Source: Paenibacillus validus NBRC 15382
GTDB taxonomy: Bacteria; Bacillota; Bacilli; Paenibacillales; NBRC-103111
Length of the DNA stretch: 64,000 nt
Direction of reading: 5' to 3'
Assembly (NCBI RefSeq): GCF_004000985.1
Contig: NZ_BIMH01000007.1
Coordinates: 1 to 64,000, forward strand
Shown here: positions 18,850 to 28,365 of the stretch, piece by piece
Layout: each line of letters begins with the position of its first letter
Position numbering within the stretch: position 1 is the stretch's first letter
Program-made: the position numbers and the translations under genes
Notes under the pieces: generated by a model
Told to the model about the DNA's origin: nothing
The model's input: only the letters and a program-made list of their open reading frames with translations
Database searches by the model: none

Positions 18850-20150
18850 GCGACCACCTCCTTACTGAGCAATTGATCGATAGGAATCCTTACCTCGAAA
18901 CGCGTCCCTCTGGAGCTCGGGAGCAGCCTTAGCGTTCCGTTCAAGCTATGTACAATCCCGAGCGCATGCGTCAGCCCGATTCCCGTCGAGGCATTCCCTT
19001 CCGTATCGTATTTCGTCGTGTATCCGGATTGAAACACCCATTCCTGCTCCTCCTGCGGGATGCCGGGACCGGTATCGGCAACGAGAAATACGAGATCCCG
19101 CCCGTCCACATGAACCGCAAGCTCGATCCGGCCCGCATGCCCGATAGCCTCCACGGCGTTGGCGACCAGATTGTTCAATACCGACAGCAGCGCATAAATT
19201 TGCGACGTGACCAATGGAATGCCGCACGATTCATGAAAAGCGATCGGCTTGCCTAACATTTCCGCATACTTCCGGTTCGTGCGAATGACCAGGCCGCACA
19301 GTTCCATGACGGTGATTCGGGAAGCCAGCTCCTCTTGATGCATCAGCTTGGATAAGCCTGCCAAGATCCGCTGCGAGTCTTTCTTGACTTCATGCACATT
19401 TTCCGTAACGTGCAGGGCTGTAGAAGCGTCCTGATGATCCGTCTCGCACAACCGCTTATACAACTGATAGCTTTTACGCGTAATTTCCTCGAGGTGGGCC
19501 ATCGATTTGCGCAAATAAAAGGTTTCTTCATAGAGATTCGTATTAATCATCCGAAGCCGTTCCAATTCCTGCTGACGAACCTTGCCTACGGCGCGCAATT
19601 GGCGAATGGAGAAATTGTTATACAGCCCTACAACGAACATGCTGCGCAGGGACGCGAAGAGCAGCAGAAGCGAGATGCTTTGCCAGGTCGGCGAGATATG
19701 ATCGCCCAGCGAGTAGCGGACCAGCAGTTCGACCATGTTGGAAGTAAAATCGACCGCCGTGCCGATTAACCCGACCCGAAACGGAAATTCCAGGTGCCGT
19801 CGCGCCCGGCTCATATGGATCAACAGCGTAAAACTGACGTAATAAACGGCCGACGGCAAGTGGGCTTGTAAACTGTCCGTATAGGCGATTCCGTAAAAAA
19901 ATTGATCGAAACTGAGACGAAAGCACAAGATGAACGCGCCGGTCAGCAAGCCGGTGGGGATAACGGGAACGGAACGAAACCACAGTAAGCCGAAGAAGAA
20001 GGCGGCGATGCCTAACGAGAACCGGAACGAGCCTCCGAACGGATTTACTTTCATTTCCCCGAAGAACGCCGTCGCGAACATAATGATGGTTAAGATGGCA
20101 AGTCGCTCGCGCACATGCTCCCTCTTTTCGATAAAAAATAAGACCCCCAT
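18831..20150 (-). CDS. glnK: GlnK/YcbA-type sensor histidine kinase
   Basis: The 439-residue protein begins with about six membrane helices (residues 15-190), then a coiled linker, a phospho-acceptor helix with NVHEVKKDSQRI and a HATPase domain. The HATPase has the N box LNNLVANAVEAI, G1 ADTGPGIP and G2 GNASTGIGLTH. This is the YcbA/GlnK architecture, with the HATPase fold close to the DcuS group. ATG 20150 is used with a weak AGGA box. It starts 43 nt after glnP, so it is likely co-transcribed with the importer it may monitor. Confidence 0.83.
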   Translation of the reverse strand: MGVLFFIEKREHVRERLAILTIIMFATAFFGEMKVNPFGGSFRFSLGIAAFFFGLLWFRSVPVIPTGLLTGAFILCFRLSFDQFFYGIAYTDSLQAHLPSAVYYVSFTLLIHMSRARRHLEFPFRVGLIGTAVDFTSNMVELLVRYSLGDHISPTWQSISLLLLFASLRSMFVVGLYNNFSIRQLRAVGKVRQQELERLRMINTNLYEETFYLRKSMAHLEEITRKSYQLYKRLCETDHQDASTALHVTENVHEVKKDSQRILAGLSKLMHQEELASRITVMELCGLVIRTNRKYAEMLGKPIAFHESCGIPLVTSQIYALLSVLNNLVANAVEAIGHAGRIELAVHVDGRDLVFLVADTGPGIPQEEQEWVFQSGYTTKYDTEGNASTGIGLTHALGIVHSLNGTLRLLPSSRGTRFEVRIPIDQLLSKEVVACSVST

Positions 20151-20193
20151 TCCTATATTACTAAGAAATGGCGATCTTTAACACCAATGAAAT

Positions 20194-20844
20194 TTAGGAA
20201 ACGCGTCGCTCGAGCCGCCTGGACAGCACCGACAAAGCATAGTTAACGGCAAAATACATGACTGCTACGCATACAAAGATCGGAATCACATAGTTTACAT
20301 TGCGGCCGTTAATGATTTGCGCATGGTTCATCAGTTCCGGCAGGGCAATGACGACCGCCAGCGAGGTGTCCTTGAGCAAGGAGATGAACTGGCTGACGAT
20401 CGGCGGCACCATGCGCCGCAGCGCTTGCGGCAGTACGATATGCCACAGCGTCTGGACATTGTTCAGCCCCGACGACCGGGCCGCTTCGATCTGCCCCTTC
20501 TCGACCGACTTCAGCCCGCTTCGCACGATCTCGGAGATCATCGCCGACTCGAAAATAACGAGGGCCAGCACGGCGGCGAACATCTTATCCAGCTTAAAGC
20601 CGATTTCCGGCAATGCGAAGTACGTGAAGAAGATGATCAACAGCAGCGGCAGGTTCCGTACGGTTTCCACAGCCAATACCACCGCCTGCGAGAGGACGGG
20701 AATTTTGGCGTAACGCACAACGCCGAGCACGGTCCCGACGATAAAACTAAGCACGATCGAGTAGAAGGCTACTTCCAGCGTGACCCCAAATCCTTGGAGC
20801 AAGAACGACAGATGCTCGGGAGAGTACGCTCCTGTAAAATCCAT
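20194..20844 (-). CDS. glnP: Glutamine ABC transporter permease GlnP
   Basis: The 216-residue integral membrane protein of the HisM/GlnP family has about five helices and an EAA loop near residues 130-150 (EAARSSGLNNVQTLWHIVLPQALRR region). It forms the heterodimeric channel with the permease encoded 12 nt upstream. The gene order Q-H-M-P is that of B. subtilis glnQHMP, which fixes the name, though other polar amino acids may also be carried. Confidence 0.88.
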   Translation of the reverse strand: MDFTGAYSPEHLSFLLQGFGVTLEVAFYSIVLSFIVGTVLGVVRYAKIPVLSQAVVLAVETVRNLPLLLIIFFTYFALPEIGFKLDKMFAAVLALVIFESAMISEIVRSGLKSVEKGQIEAARSSGLNNVQTLWHIVLPQALRRMVPPIVSQFISLLKDTSLAVVIALPELMNHAQIINGRNVNYVIPIFVCVAVMYFAVNYALSVLSRRLERRVS

Positions 20845-20856
20845 GGATCTCCCCCC

Positions 20857-21510
20857 TTAGCGGTTCGTCTCTAAACGCCGCTCCAGGTACCCGACCATCA
20901 GGCTGAGCGGAACGGTTAGAACGAGATAGAATAAGCCGACAATGATGTAGACGTCAAACGTAATGAACGTCCTTGTAGAGATAAGATCGCCGAAGTACAT
21001 CAAGTCGAGACCGGCGATGACGCCGAGAATCGAGGAGTTCTTCACCAGGTTAATAAACTGGTTGCCGATCGGAGGAATCACGATTTTGATGGCCTGCGGC
21101 AAAATGACATGAAGCATCGCTTGGATGTACGTCAGGCCCGACGATCGGGCCGCTTCCATCTGGCCTTTGGACACGGAGAGAATCCCCGCGCGAACCGTCT
21201 CGGCGATGAAGGCCGCCGTGTATACGGTAAGCCCAAGCGTTCCGGCTGTGAACGAATCAAGCCGGACGCCTACGGCGGGCAAGCCGACGAAGAATACGAA
21301 TACGACGAGAATGAGCGGGATGTTTCGAACAAATTCCACATAAGCGGTACCCGCCCAATTCAACACACGGTAAGGCGCTATGCGGAATACGGCGAACACC
21401 GTTCCGAGAACGAAGCTGCCGATCAGCGCCAAGACGCTTGCCTTGACCGTGTTGCCGAACCCTTCCGCGTACATCCCCCAATGCTCTGTCAGCACGGTAA
21501 GATCAAGCAT
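20857..21510 (-). CDS. glnM: Glutamine ABC transporter permease GlnM
   Basis: The 217-residue paralog of the next gene has the same topology and an EAA loop with EAARSSGLTYIQAM and HVILPQAIKIVIPP. It pairs with GlnP. ATG 21510 has a GGGAG box; the gene is 39 nt after glnH. No missing motif. Confidence 0.88.
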   Translation of the reverse strand: MLDLTVLTEHWGMYAEGFGNTVKASVLALIGSFVLGTVFAVFRIAPYRVLNWAGTAYVEFVRNIPLILVVFVFFVGLPAVGVRLDSFTAGTLGLTVYTAAFIAETVRAGILSVSKGQMEAARSSGLTYIQAMLHVILPQAIKIVIPPIGNQFINLVKNSSILGVIAGLDLMYFGDLISTRTFITFDVYIIVGLFYLVLTVPLSLMVGYLERRLETNR

Positions 21511-21549
21511 TCGTCAAGCTCCCTTCTCCTTCTGCATCACATCTTTACA

Positions 21550-22401
21550 TTATTTCGCAGGCTTCGATCCGATCCATTTCTCATAGATCTTGTCGTATTC
21601 GCCGTTATTCTTCAGCTCTTTCAACGTATCGTTGACGAGCGTGACGAACTCCTGATCGCCTTTCTTGATTGCAATGCCATACGGTTCTTCGGTAAATGCG
21701 CCTTCCGTGACACGGTAGTTCGGATCTTGCTTGGCCATCCCGTAGAGCAGCGCGTTATCGGTCGTCAGCGCGTCGCCTTGCCCGGCCTTGAGCGCCGTGA
21801 ACGCTTCCGCATAGTTTTCGAACTCAAGCACCGTGGCGTCAGGCGCCTTGGCGCGAACATTCACAGCGGATGTCGAGCCTTTAGCCGTCACAACCTTCGT
21901 GCCTTTCTTGATATCGGCGATTCCGTTGATCGGGCTGTCCTTCTTCACGAGGAACGACTGGCCGGCCATGAAGTAAATGTCGGAGAAGTCGACCTCTTGC
22001 TTGCGCTCTTCCGTAACCGTCATCGTCGCGATGATCGCATCGATCTCGCCGTTGCGCAGCATCGGAATCCGCGTCTTGGACGTTACTTCCTTCAGCTCGA
22101 TTTTGTTCTCGTCGCCGAGCACCTTCTTCGCGATCGCCTTGGCGATGTCGATATCGAAGCCTTCGACCTTGCCGGTGCCCGGATCCTTCAGCCCGAACAA
22201 GTTCAGATCGTACTTGACCCCGACGACGAATTTGTCGCGCTTCTTCATTTCAGCGAGCGTGCCTGCCGCAGGCGTAACCTGCGCTTTGTCTTCCGGTTTC
22301 GCGCTTGGCGCCGGCTCCACCCGCGTACATGCGGCTAATGCCGTCGCGCTTAAGACAACAGCCAAACTGAGACCTACCATGCTTTTCCACGTTTTTTTCA
22401 T
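21550..22401 (-). CDS. glnH: Glutamine-binding lipoprotein GlnH
   Basis: The 283-residue solute-binding protein has a lipoprotein signal with lipobox ALAAC (C25) and the type-3 binding fold. Landmarks are KRDKFVVGVKYDLNLFG, GFDIDIAKAIAKK, DAIIATMTVTEERKQEVDFS and GTKVVTAKGSTSAV. The aspartate and arginine in these blocks normally hold the amino-acid head group. It delivers substrate to GlnM/GlnP on the outer face. It lies 26 nt downstream of glnQ. Confidence 0.9.
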   Translation of the reverse strand: MKKTWKSMVGLSLAVVLSATALAACTRVEPAPSAKPEDKAQVTPAAGTLAEMKKRDKFVVGVKYDLNLFGLKDPGTGKVEGFDIDIAKAIAKKVLGDENKIELKEVTSKTRIPMLRNGEIDAIIATMTVTEERKQEVDFSDIYFMAGQSFLVKKDSPINGIADIKKGTKVVTAKGSTSAVNVRAKAPDATVLEFENYAEAFTALKAGQGDALTTDNALLYGMAKQDPNYRVTEGAFTEEPYGIAIKKGDQEFVTLVNDTLKELKNNGEYDKIYEKWIGSKPAK

Positions 22402-22427
22402 CGTTCATCCACCCTTTTCTCATGAAA

Positions 22428-23156
22428 TTAGTGATTGAGGATACGGCTAAGAAATAAACGCGCCCGTTCTTCCCGAGGTTGGGAGAAGAAATCGCGCGGA
22501 TGCGCTTCCTCCAAAATTCGCCCTTGATCCATGAAGACGATGCGGTCGGCCACTTCGCGGGCAAAGCCCATTTCATGCGTCACGACAACCATGGTCATCC
22601 CTTCCTTGGCCAGCGTCTTCATAATATCGAGCACTTCTCCGATCGTCTCGGGATCGAGTGCCGAGGTGGGCTCGTCGAACAGCATGATCTTCGGCTTCAT
22701 CGCCAGTCCCCGGGCGATCGCCACCCGCTGCTGCTGGCCGCCCGACAGCTGCGCCGGATAACTGCCGGCCTTCTCGGCGATGCCGACCTTCTGCAGATAG
22801 AACATCGCCGTTTCTTTCGCTTCGGTCTCCGATACCCCAAGCACCTTGACGGGTGCCAGCGTAATGTTCTGCAGAACCGTTTTGTGCGGGTACAAATTAA
22901 AGTGTTGAAACACCATGCCGATCTCCCGGCGCAGCTTGTTCAAGTCGGTGCCCCTGTCGTTCACTTTCACGTTATCGACAATCAGGTCGCCGCTCGTAAT
23001 CTTCTCCAACTGGTTGATGCATCGAACCAATGTGCTTTTGCCGGAGCCCGAGGGACCGATGACGACCACGACTTCCCCTAGGTTGACGCGCAGATTAATA
23101 TCCTTTAAGACGTGAAAGCTGCCGTAATGCTTCTGAACCTGATGAAAACTGATCAA
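22428..23156 (-). CDS. glnQ: Glutamine ABC transporter ATPase GlnQ
   Basis: The 242-residue polar-amino-acid ATPase has Walker [10 protein letters not shown] (34-42), signature [15 protein letters not shown], Walker [13 protein letters not shown] and switch histidine VVTHEMG. It is the first gene of the glnQHMP-glnKL run. The 235 bp between it and the divergent cyclase gene must hold both promoters; no clear operator is seen. Confidence 0.93.
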   Translation of the reverse strand: MISFHQVQKHYGSFHVLKDINLRVNLGEVVVVIGPSGSGKSTLVRCINQLEKITSGDLIVDNVKVNDRGTDLNKLRREIGMVFQHFNLYPHKTVLQNITLAPVKVLGVSETEAKETAMFYLQKVGIAEKAGSYPAQLSGGQQQRVAIARGLAMKPKIMLFDEPTSALDPETIGEVLDIMKTLAKEGMTMVVVTHEMGFAREVADRIVFMDQGRILEEAHPRDFFSQPREERARLFLSRILNH

Positions 23157-23391
23157 CCGGATCCCCCCCTCTTGGATGAATCGACTTTCTGATTATTTAA
23201 CCCCTTGTAAAGCTAGTGTAAACACCAGCCTACCAGTTTCTACCGGAAACGACGAAGAAAATCGGAATCGCATGTTATCCGCATCACCTTTCATATAATG
23301 GAGAAGACGATCAATTGCGAACGTATGCGATGCTGATTGGCGCGATTGGTTCAAAAGGGAAACGAGGGGACAAGGGAGGGTGGATGCTCGG

Positions 23392-25308
23392 ATGGATACG
23401 ATGAGCGAGACAAACTCGGAAATCCAGCGCCTGACGGAAGAGCTTTTGCGGCTGCAGAAGGAAGACGGGTCATGGCGCTTTTGCTTTGAGAACGGAACGG
23501 TAACAGATGCCTATATGATCGTTGTCCTGCGAACCTTGCAGGAGCCCGACGAAAGCCTGATCCGGCAGCTGCACGACCGGATTGCAGCTGCCCAGCAAGC
23601 CGACGGTTCCTGGAAATTGTTTCACGATGAAGAGGAAGGGAACTTGTCCGCCACGGTGGAAGCTTACTATGCGCTTTTGTATTCGGGATACAGTGCCACA
23701 TCGGACGAGTCGATGAGGAAAGCCAAGCAGTACATCTTGTCAAAAGGCGGGATACGCAGCATCGACAGCCTGCTGACCATCGTGCTGCTCGCGGCCACCG
23801 GTCAATATCCATGGCCGGCTTCACTCTTCATTCCTCTTGAATTTTTGCTGCTCCCTCCGTCTTTCCCGCTTAACTTTTTCGATTTTTCCGCTTATGCGAG
23901 AGTGCATCTTGCTCCCATTCTTCTCATGGCCGATCGCCGATTCGCTATGAAAACGCAAGCCTCCCCCGATTTGTCCGACTTGTCCGACTTGTCGGCCGCC
24001 CGGTCAGGCAGCCTGGACCCGTCGGGCCCGGCCGGTCAACGACAGCCCGCAGACGGCTTTCAAGCCTTGCTTGATGAAATCAAGGCGGGCCTGGGGAAGC
24101 TCGTCGGCATCCCTGGCAAGCTGCATATGGCCGCTGCCAAACGGGCGGAGCAATACATGCTGGAGAGGATCGAGCCGGACGGAACGCTCTACAGCTATGC
24201 AAGCTGCACATTTCTGATGATCTTCGCACTGCTCGCGCTCGGCTATGACAAGCAGCATCCGGTCATTACCCGTGCGGTTCGGGGCTTAACGGCCATGGTC
24301 TGCAGCTCGGACGGGAAGATGTTTCTGCAAAACTCGCCATCGGCCGTCTGGGATACCGCATTACTGTCCCACGCGCTGCAGGAAGCCGGGGTTGCCCCCG
24401 AAAGCAAGGCGATCCGGAGCGCCGCCTCTTATATCGTTTCCAAGCAACAGCGGACTTTGGGCGATTGGAGCCTCCATAACCGGAATCCCGTACCGGGTGG
24501 TTGGGGGTTTTCGGACTCCAATACGATCAATCCCGATGTGGACGATACGACAGCAGCGTTAAGAGCGATCAAGCGGTTGGCGCAGAGCGATCCCCCCAGC
24601 CGGGATGCATGGAACCGCGGACTGAATTGGCTGTTGTCGATGCAAAATCGCGATGGAGGATGGCCCGCATTCGAACGAGACACGGATAACAAGCTGCTCG
24701 CTTGGCTGCCGATCGACGGAGCCCAAGCGGCGGCTATCGACCCTTCGTCAGCCGATTTGACGGGACGAACCTTGGAATTTTTGGGGAATACGGCAGGGCT
24801 CGGCCTAAAGCACCCTTTCGTTCGCCGCGGAACGGATTGGCTGATCGATCATCAGGAAGAGGACGGCTCGTGGTACGGACGTTGGGGGATTTGCTATATA
24901 TATGGCACATGGGCCGCGATGACGGGAATGATCTCGGCGGGGGTAGACACGGGCCATCCCGCTGTGCAAAGAGGCGTCAGCTGGCTAAGCAGCATCCAGA
25001 ATCCCGACGGCGGCTGGGGAGAATCCTGCAGAAGCGATCGGCTTATGCGGTATGTGCCGCTCGGGGCCAGTACGCCGTCGCAAACCGCATGGGCGCTGGA
25101 CGCCCTGATCGCCTTTCATCCGAAGCCGGTTCCCGAAGTGGAGAAAGGCATGCAAAGGCTCCTCGCCCTATTGAGCGAGGACGGTTGGGCCGCCGCTTAT
25201 CCTACCGGGGCGGGCCTTCCGGGTGCATTTTATATGCATTACCACAGCTATCGGTACATTTGGCCGCTTCTGGCCTTAAGCCATTACAGGAAAAAATACA
25301 GCGGTTAG
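23392..25308 (+). CDS. sqhC: Squalene-hopene / sporulenol-type terpene cyclase
   Basis: The 638-residue protein is a class II terpene cyclase with protonating motif DVDD (382-385). It has at least five QW motifs (QKEDGSW, QQADGSW, QNRDGGW, QEEDGSW, QNPDGGW). The C-terminal aromatic stretch AFYMHYHSYRYIWPLLAL is family-typical. Length and sequence style are close to B. subtilis SqhC, which makes sporulenol from tetraprenyl-beta-curcumene; squalene cyclisation to hopene is the alternative. A low-complexity insert (DLSDLSDLS, about residues 190-215) is unusual. ATG 23392 is preferred; a GTG at 23380 overlaps the GGGAGGG box. No partner isoprenoid gene is adjacent. Confidence 0.88.
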   Translation: MDTMSETNSEIQRLTEELLRLQKEDGSWRFCFENGTVTDAYMIVVLRTLQEPDESLIRQLHDRIAAAQQADGSWKLFHDEEEGNLSATVEAYYALLYSGYSATSDESMRKAKQYILSKGGIRSIDSLLTIVLLAATGQYPWPASLFIPLEFLLLPPSFPLNFFDFSAYARVHLAPILLMADRRFAMKTQASPDLSDLSDLSAARSGSLDPSGPAGQRQPADGFQALLDEIKAGLGKLVGIPGKLHMAAAKRAEQYMLERIEPDGTLYSYASCTFLMIFALLALGYDKQHPVITRAVRGLTAMVCSSDGKMFLQNSPSAVWDTALLSHALQEAGVAPESKAIRSAASYIVSKQQRTLGDWSLHNRNPVPGGWGFSDSNTINPDVDDTTAALRAIKRLAQSDPPSRDAWNRGLNWLLSMQNRDGGWPAFERDTDNKLLAWLPIDGAQAAAIDPSSADLTGRTLEFLGNTAGLGLKHPFVRRGTDWLIDHQEEDGSWYGRWGICYIYGTWAAMTGMISAGVDTGHPAVQRGVSWLSSIQNPDGGWGESCRSDRLMRYVPLGASTPSQTAWALDALIAFHPKPVPEVEKGMQRLLALLSEDGWAAAYPTGAGLPGAFYMHYHSYRYIWPLLALSHYRKKYSG

Positions 25309-25409
25309 GAGGCCGGCGACAGCCATTTTACACGCGCTGAGCCGGTCGTTTGCCGGGTGGCGCATCGGAGTTGCCCCGGGCCATATAAATCCCCCTAGTT
25401 CTTCGGCTT

Positions 25410-26060
25410 TTAACGCTTCCGGCCCGAATAAACGATGGGTAAAAGGCCTGCCGCGATGACGCTGTGCCCGTTATCGTTCGGATGCACCGCTGTGATTCCG
25501 CGGGGAACCTCCTCGACGCTGCCGCTCCGGTAGCCGTCAATCAAATGCGGCTCGTTACCGGAGAACCATTGATCCACACGGGCAACGCAGCAGCCGGTTC
25601 GGGCAGCCGTTCCGCTGATGACCTGATTCAGCAAGCCTATGCCGGTCACGGCGATCGGACTGTTCGGAAACGGGTTATACTGGGTGCAGCAGACCACGTC
25701 GCACGATCCGGCCGTGCGGATGTGGCGGAGTATGGCACCGAGTCTTCTTTCATATTGGCGAATCATCGCTTCCAAACCAGACTTGCCGGAGCCTTGAAGC
25801 ATTTGCAAGCCGCCGCTAATGAGATCAACCCCGCCGATCCATACCGTCACCGTATCGACGAAACGAAACGGATAAGGATCCGTATCCAATGCATCTACCA
25901 GATCCGCGCTTGTCCATCCCGGACGAGCGAGCACGATTCGTTTGGCTTGTATGCCTTTGGAACGCAGCATGGAAATGATCAGGCTGGGATACATTCGCTC
26001 GACGGAACTTGCATTTTGACCAAACGTAATGGAATCGCCTAATGCCGCATATACGAACAT
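25410..26060 (-). CDS. SGNH/GDSL-type esterase
   Basis: The 216-residue cytoplasmic protein has block I AALGDSITFG (nucleophile Ser), block II glycine in RPGWTS, block III-like IGGVDLI (usual Asn replaced by Val) and block V HPNDNGH with catalytic His. ATG 26060 follows GGGAGGAA. A longer frame upstream runs into the promoter region and has no ribosome binding site. The substrate is unknown. It is convergent with the cyclase gene. Confidence 0.8.
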   Translation of the reverse strand: MFVYAALGDSITFGQNASSVERMYPSLIISMLRSKGIQAKRIVLARPGWTSADLVDALDTDPYPFRFVDTVTVWIGGVDLISGGLQMLQGSGKSGLEAMIRQYERRLGAILRHIRTAGSCDVVCCTQYNPFPNSPIAVTGIGLLNQVISGTAARTGCCVARVDQWFSGNEPHLIDGYRSGSVEEVPRGITAVHPNDNGHSVIAAGLLPIVYSGRKR

Positions 26061-26256
26061 GCCGTTCCTCCCTCTCTTATTGTGATGTACTATCTTACGC
26101 AATAATGGGAGTGTTTGCATATGCGGCCGCCCCTTTGCCGCCAACGAATCAAAGCCGGGATCAAGATTTCCCGGACACATTTTACACGGAGTCCAAGAAA
26201 AGAGCACGCCTCCCGCCATACAATATACCACTTCCTAAGGAAAGGAGGCGTTATCT

Positions 26257-26368
26257 AGGGGATTTTTAGGCGGCGGTTCTTGCGGAGGGTTCACTAGCAC
26301 GGGCGTCATCCTTGTTCTGTTCATTCTGCTTGTTATTGTTCTTCGCGGCTGGCTCTTATTATCGATCC
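26257..26368 (+). pseudogene. YjcZ-like small sporulation protein that lost its start codon
   Basis: Behind AAAGGAGG (about 26240-26248) the frame reads AGG-GGA-TTT-TTA, giving GFLGGGSCGGFTSTGVILVL then FILLVIVLRGW. This Gly-rich head plus single hydrophobic helix is typical of YjcZ-type spore proteins of Bacillales. The expected ATG is AGG and no other start is in range. The frame also fails to stop before the downstream hairpin. One substitution at the start and one near the end would explain it. Confidence 0.45.
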
Positions 26369-26405
26369 GAAGAAAGGATCTTGTTGACGGCAAGGTCCTT
26401 TCTTC
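26369..26405. terminator. 15-bp hairpin downstream of the YjcZ-like remnant
   Basis: GAAGAAAGGATCTTG (26369-26383) pairs with CAAGGTCCTTTCTTC (26391-26405) with one wobble. No clear T-run follows on either strand. It lies 20 bp from the end of the convergent cyclodehydratase gene. Confidence 0.55.
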
Positions 26406-26424
26406 ACCTGCCATGCCTTTCAGG

Positions 26425-28365
26425 TTAGGGAAACGGGTGCGGATGCGGGTTCAGCTGATCGATAGCCAAACGCTGCTTCCTAAACCCCAGCTCTGCCGGT
26501 ACGGTCAGTACTCTTTCCAGTCCCGCCAAGCGGGTCAGGTGATGCCCGAACGTCATCGGCAGCATCCCCGGAATCAGCACCTTGACACAATATAATCCGT
26601 TTCGTAACGTTTCCGGCGTGGACTGGTCGATGACAATCACCTCGAGGTTCAACCGGCCGAACGTCTGAATGACGTCCTTCAGATCATCGGTCAAATCCGC
26701 ACGCCTGTCTTTCAGCTTGAACTCCTCATCAAACGTGCGCAGAGGGCGGCTGCCATCCAGTAAAAAATGCAGGCGCTCCTCGGCTTCAGGCAAGCTGTAC
26801 AGCATGGAATGGTCTTCCATCTGCCGCACCAGGGACGCATCGTGCAGCATAGGTACATAATCTTCCCGGTTTGTCTCCAATTTCTCGCCTAGCATCGGCA
26901 GGATGCCGGCCAGCTCATGAATCGCACTCTTCGCGGCTCTTACCGGGTCCAAATGAGCCCCGGCCGCGCAGATGAGATTCACTCCCGCCGGTTTGCTGTT
27001 TTTGGCGATGGCCACTACGCTCGGAATTCCATTCTCCATCGTTGTGTTAAACAAATGCAGCTTATACCCGGTCACCGCCTGCAGACGGTCGACCATCAGC
27101 CGCAATTGCCGATCGCCCGCTGAATAAGGATCCAGGCGCGGTACAGGCAGCTGCGCGTACCAGGTCATCAGAAACGAGTCGCGTTCCACCACTTCCAATA
27201 TGCCGTATAACACGGCCTCTTCCAAACTTCCACCCAGCGCGCAACCGCTGGATGCTTCGTTCACAAACCCTTCCCCAAAACCTACGCTGTAATAGGCAAG
27301 CAGCTCCGGAACCAGAATCGGACGTTCCCGCAGGAACGAATAGCCCCAAACCCAATCGATGGGCCGGTCCGGATCAAACGGCTGGAACGGAAAATCGGGC
27401 TGCGCATACTGTTCCTTCGTATATACCCCTACCGTGACCGGATTGAGCGCTTGCTCCGCCACATGGCGGTAGCTGTCATTCATCACGGTCCGCTTGCCGC
27501 GGGGAGCCATCCCGCAGTTTCGTTCCAAGCCCTCTAATATAGCAGTCAGCTCGCTTTCCACATACGAATGCGTTCGGCCGGCCGTTATCTCATCTTGCGC
27601 GAACAACGGCAAGCTCACGCAAACATCGGCAAACGGCGACACGAGATCAATCATCTTCCCTTTCAGAAGACCGGTCCGGTCATCCAGATAGTCTTTAACG
27701 AGAACTTTCTTCAGGTCGTCCAGCGGACGGCAGCGATAACTGGAGGCGCTGATCTTAGGATTAGGCTGCAGCGAAATTCGGGATGCCGCCGGTGTATCGT
27801 CGGGTATCCGCCCACAAACCGGACACAACGGGTCGGGCAGAAAGAAGTGAAGCGAGCTCTCAAGCGTGTTCATGTTCATGAGATAGACCCGTCCTTCCGA
27901 GCGGGCCCGGCCGCCCTGCAGCACCCTCCGGGCCTCCGCTGCAAGCAGGCGGCTCAGCTGCCAAAGCGCTGTTCGGGACGCCCGCCGCTGACGCGGCATT
28001 CCCCCGTTCACCAGCAGCATCATCTGCAGCTCCGACATCTCCTGACCGCGTCCCGCCATTTGCCGGCGCATGTCCGCACACTGGGAGCATCCCGGCGTAC
28101 CCGGTCGAACCAGTGGTCCGACTACGCCCTCGTCCGATGAAGCGAAGCCGCTAAGCCAAATCTTGCCGCTGGGCTGCAGTGCCGCTTCCGCTTCCTGATT
28201 GACGGAAGCGTTCCAATCATCCTGCAGCACCAGCACCAATTCCGCCGCTTCCGGTACAATTGCCTTGAAATCCGTCTGACGAAAGACTTGGTGCGGGCCG
28301 GACAAGGCTTCGCACACGAAGTCCGCCAGCAGCCCTTCTCCTACAATTGCCACAACAGCGCCCAC
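26425..28365 (-). CDS. Fused TOMM cyclodehydratase (E1-like leader-binding domain + YcaO)
   Basis: The 646-residue protein joins two parts of azoline-forming machinery. Residues 1-225 form an Ocin-ThiF/E1-like domain with VAIVGEGLLADFV at the N-terminus and zinc cysteines in GCSQC and CPVC. Residues about 230-646 form a YcaO domain (SYVESELTAILEGLER, EASSGCALGGSLEEAVLYG, EVVERDSFLMTWY) ending in PHPHPFP. The proline-rich tail marks YcaO enzymes that make thiazoline and oxazoline rings in RiPPs. GTG start behind GGAAGGAGG. No precursor peptide, dehydrogenase or transporter is adjacent. As with heterocycloanthracin-type loci, the precursor may be elsewhere. Confidence 0.88.
   Translation of the reverse strand: MGAVVAIVGEGLLADFVCEALSGPHQVFRQTDFKAIVPEAAELVLVLQDDWNASVNQEAEAALQPSGKIWLSGFASSDEGVVGPLVRPGTPGCSQCADMRRQMAGRGQEMSELQMMLLVNGGMPRQRRASRTALWQLSRLLAAEARRVLQGGRARSEGRVYLMNMNTLESSLHFFLPDPLCPVCGRIPDDTPAASRISLQPNPKISASSYRCRPLDDLKKVLVKDYLDDRTGLLKGKMIDLVSPFADVCVSLPLFAQDEITAGRTHSYVESELTAILEGLERNCGMAPRGKRTVMNDSYRHVAEQALNPVTVGVYTKEQYAQPDFPFQPFDPDRPIDWVWGYSFLRERPILVPELLAYYSVGFGEGFVNEASSGCALGGSLEEAVLYGILEVVERDSFLMTWYAQLPVPRLDPYSAGDRQLRLMVDRLQAVTGYKLHLFNTTMENGIPSVVAIAKNSKPAGVNLICAAGAHLDPVRAAKSAIHELAGILPMLGEKLETNREDYVPMLHDASLVRQMEDHSMLYSLPEAEERLHFLLDGSRPLRTFDEEFKLKDRRADLTDDLKDVIQTFGRLNLEVIVIDQSTPETLRNGLYCVKVLIPGMLPMTFGHHLTRLAGLERVLTVPAELGFRKQRLAIDQLNPHPHPFP

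Noticed and set aside
21109-22338. 409-residue plus-strand frame
   Set aside because: It is antisense to glnM and glnH, which are certain genes; no start signal.
25328-25540. 70-residue minus-strand frame between cyclase and SGNH genes
   Set aside because: It overlaps the SGNH gene in another frame and lacks a ribosome binding site.
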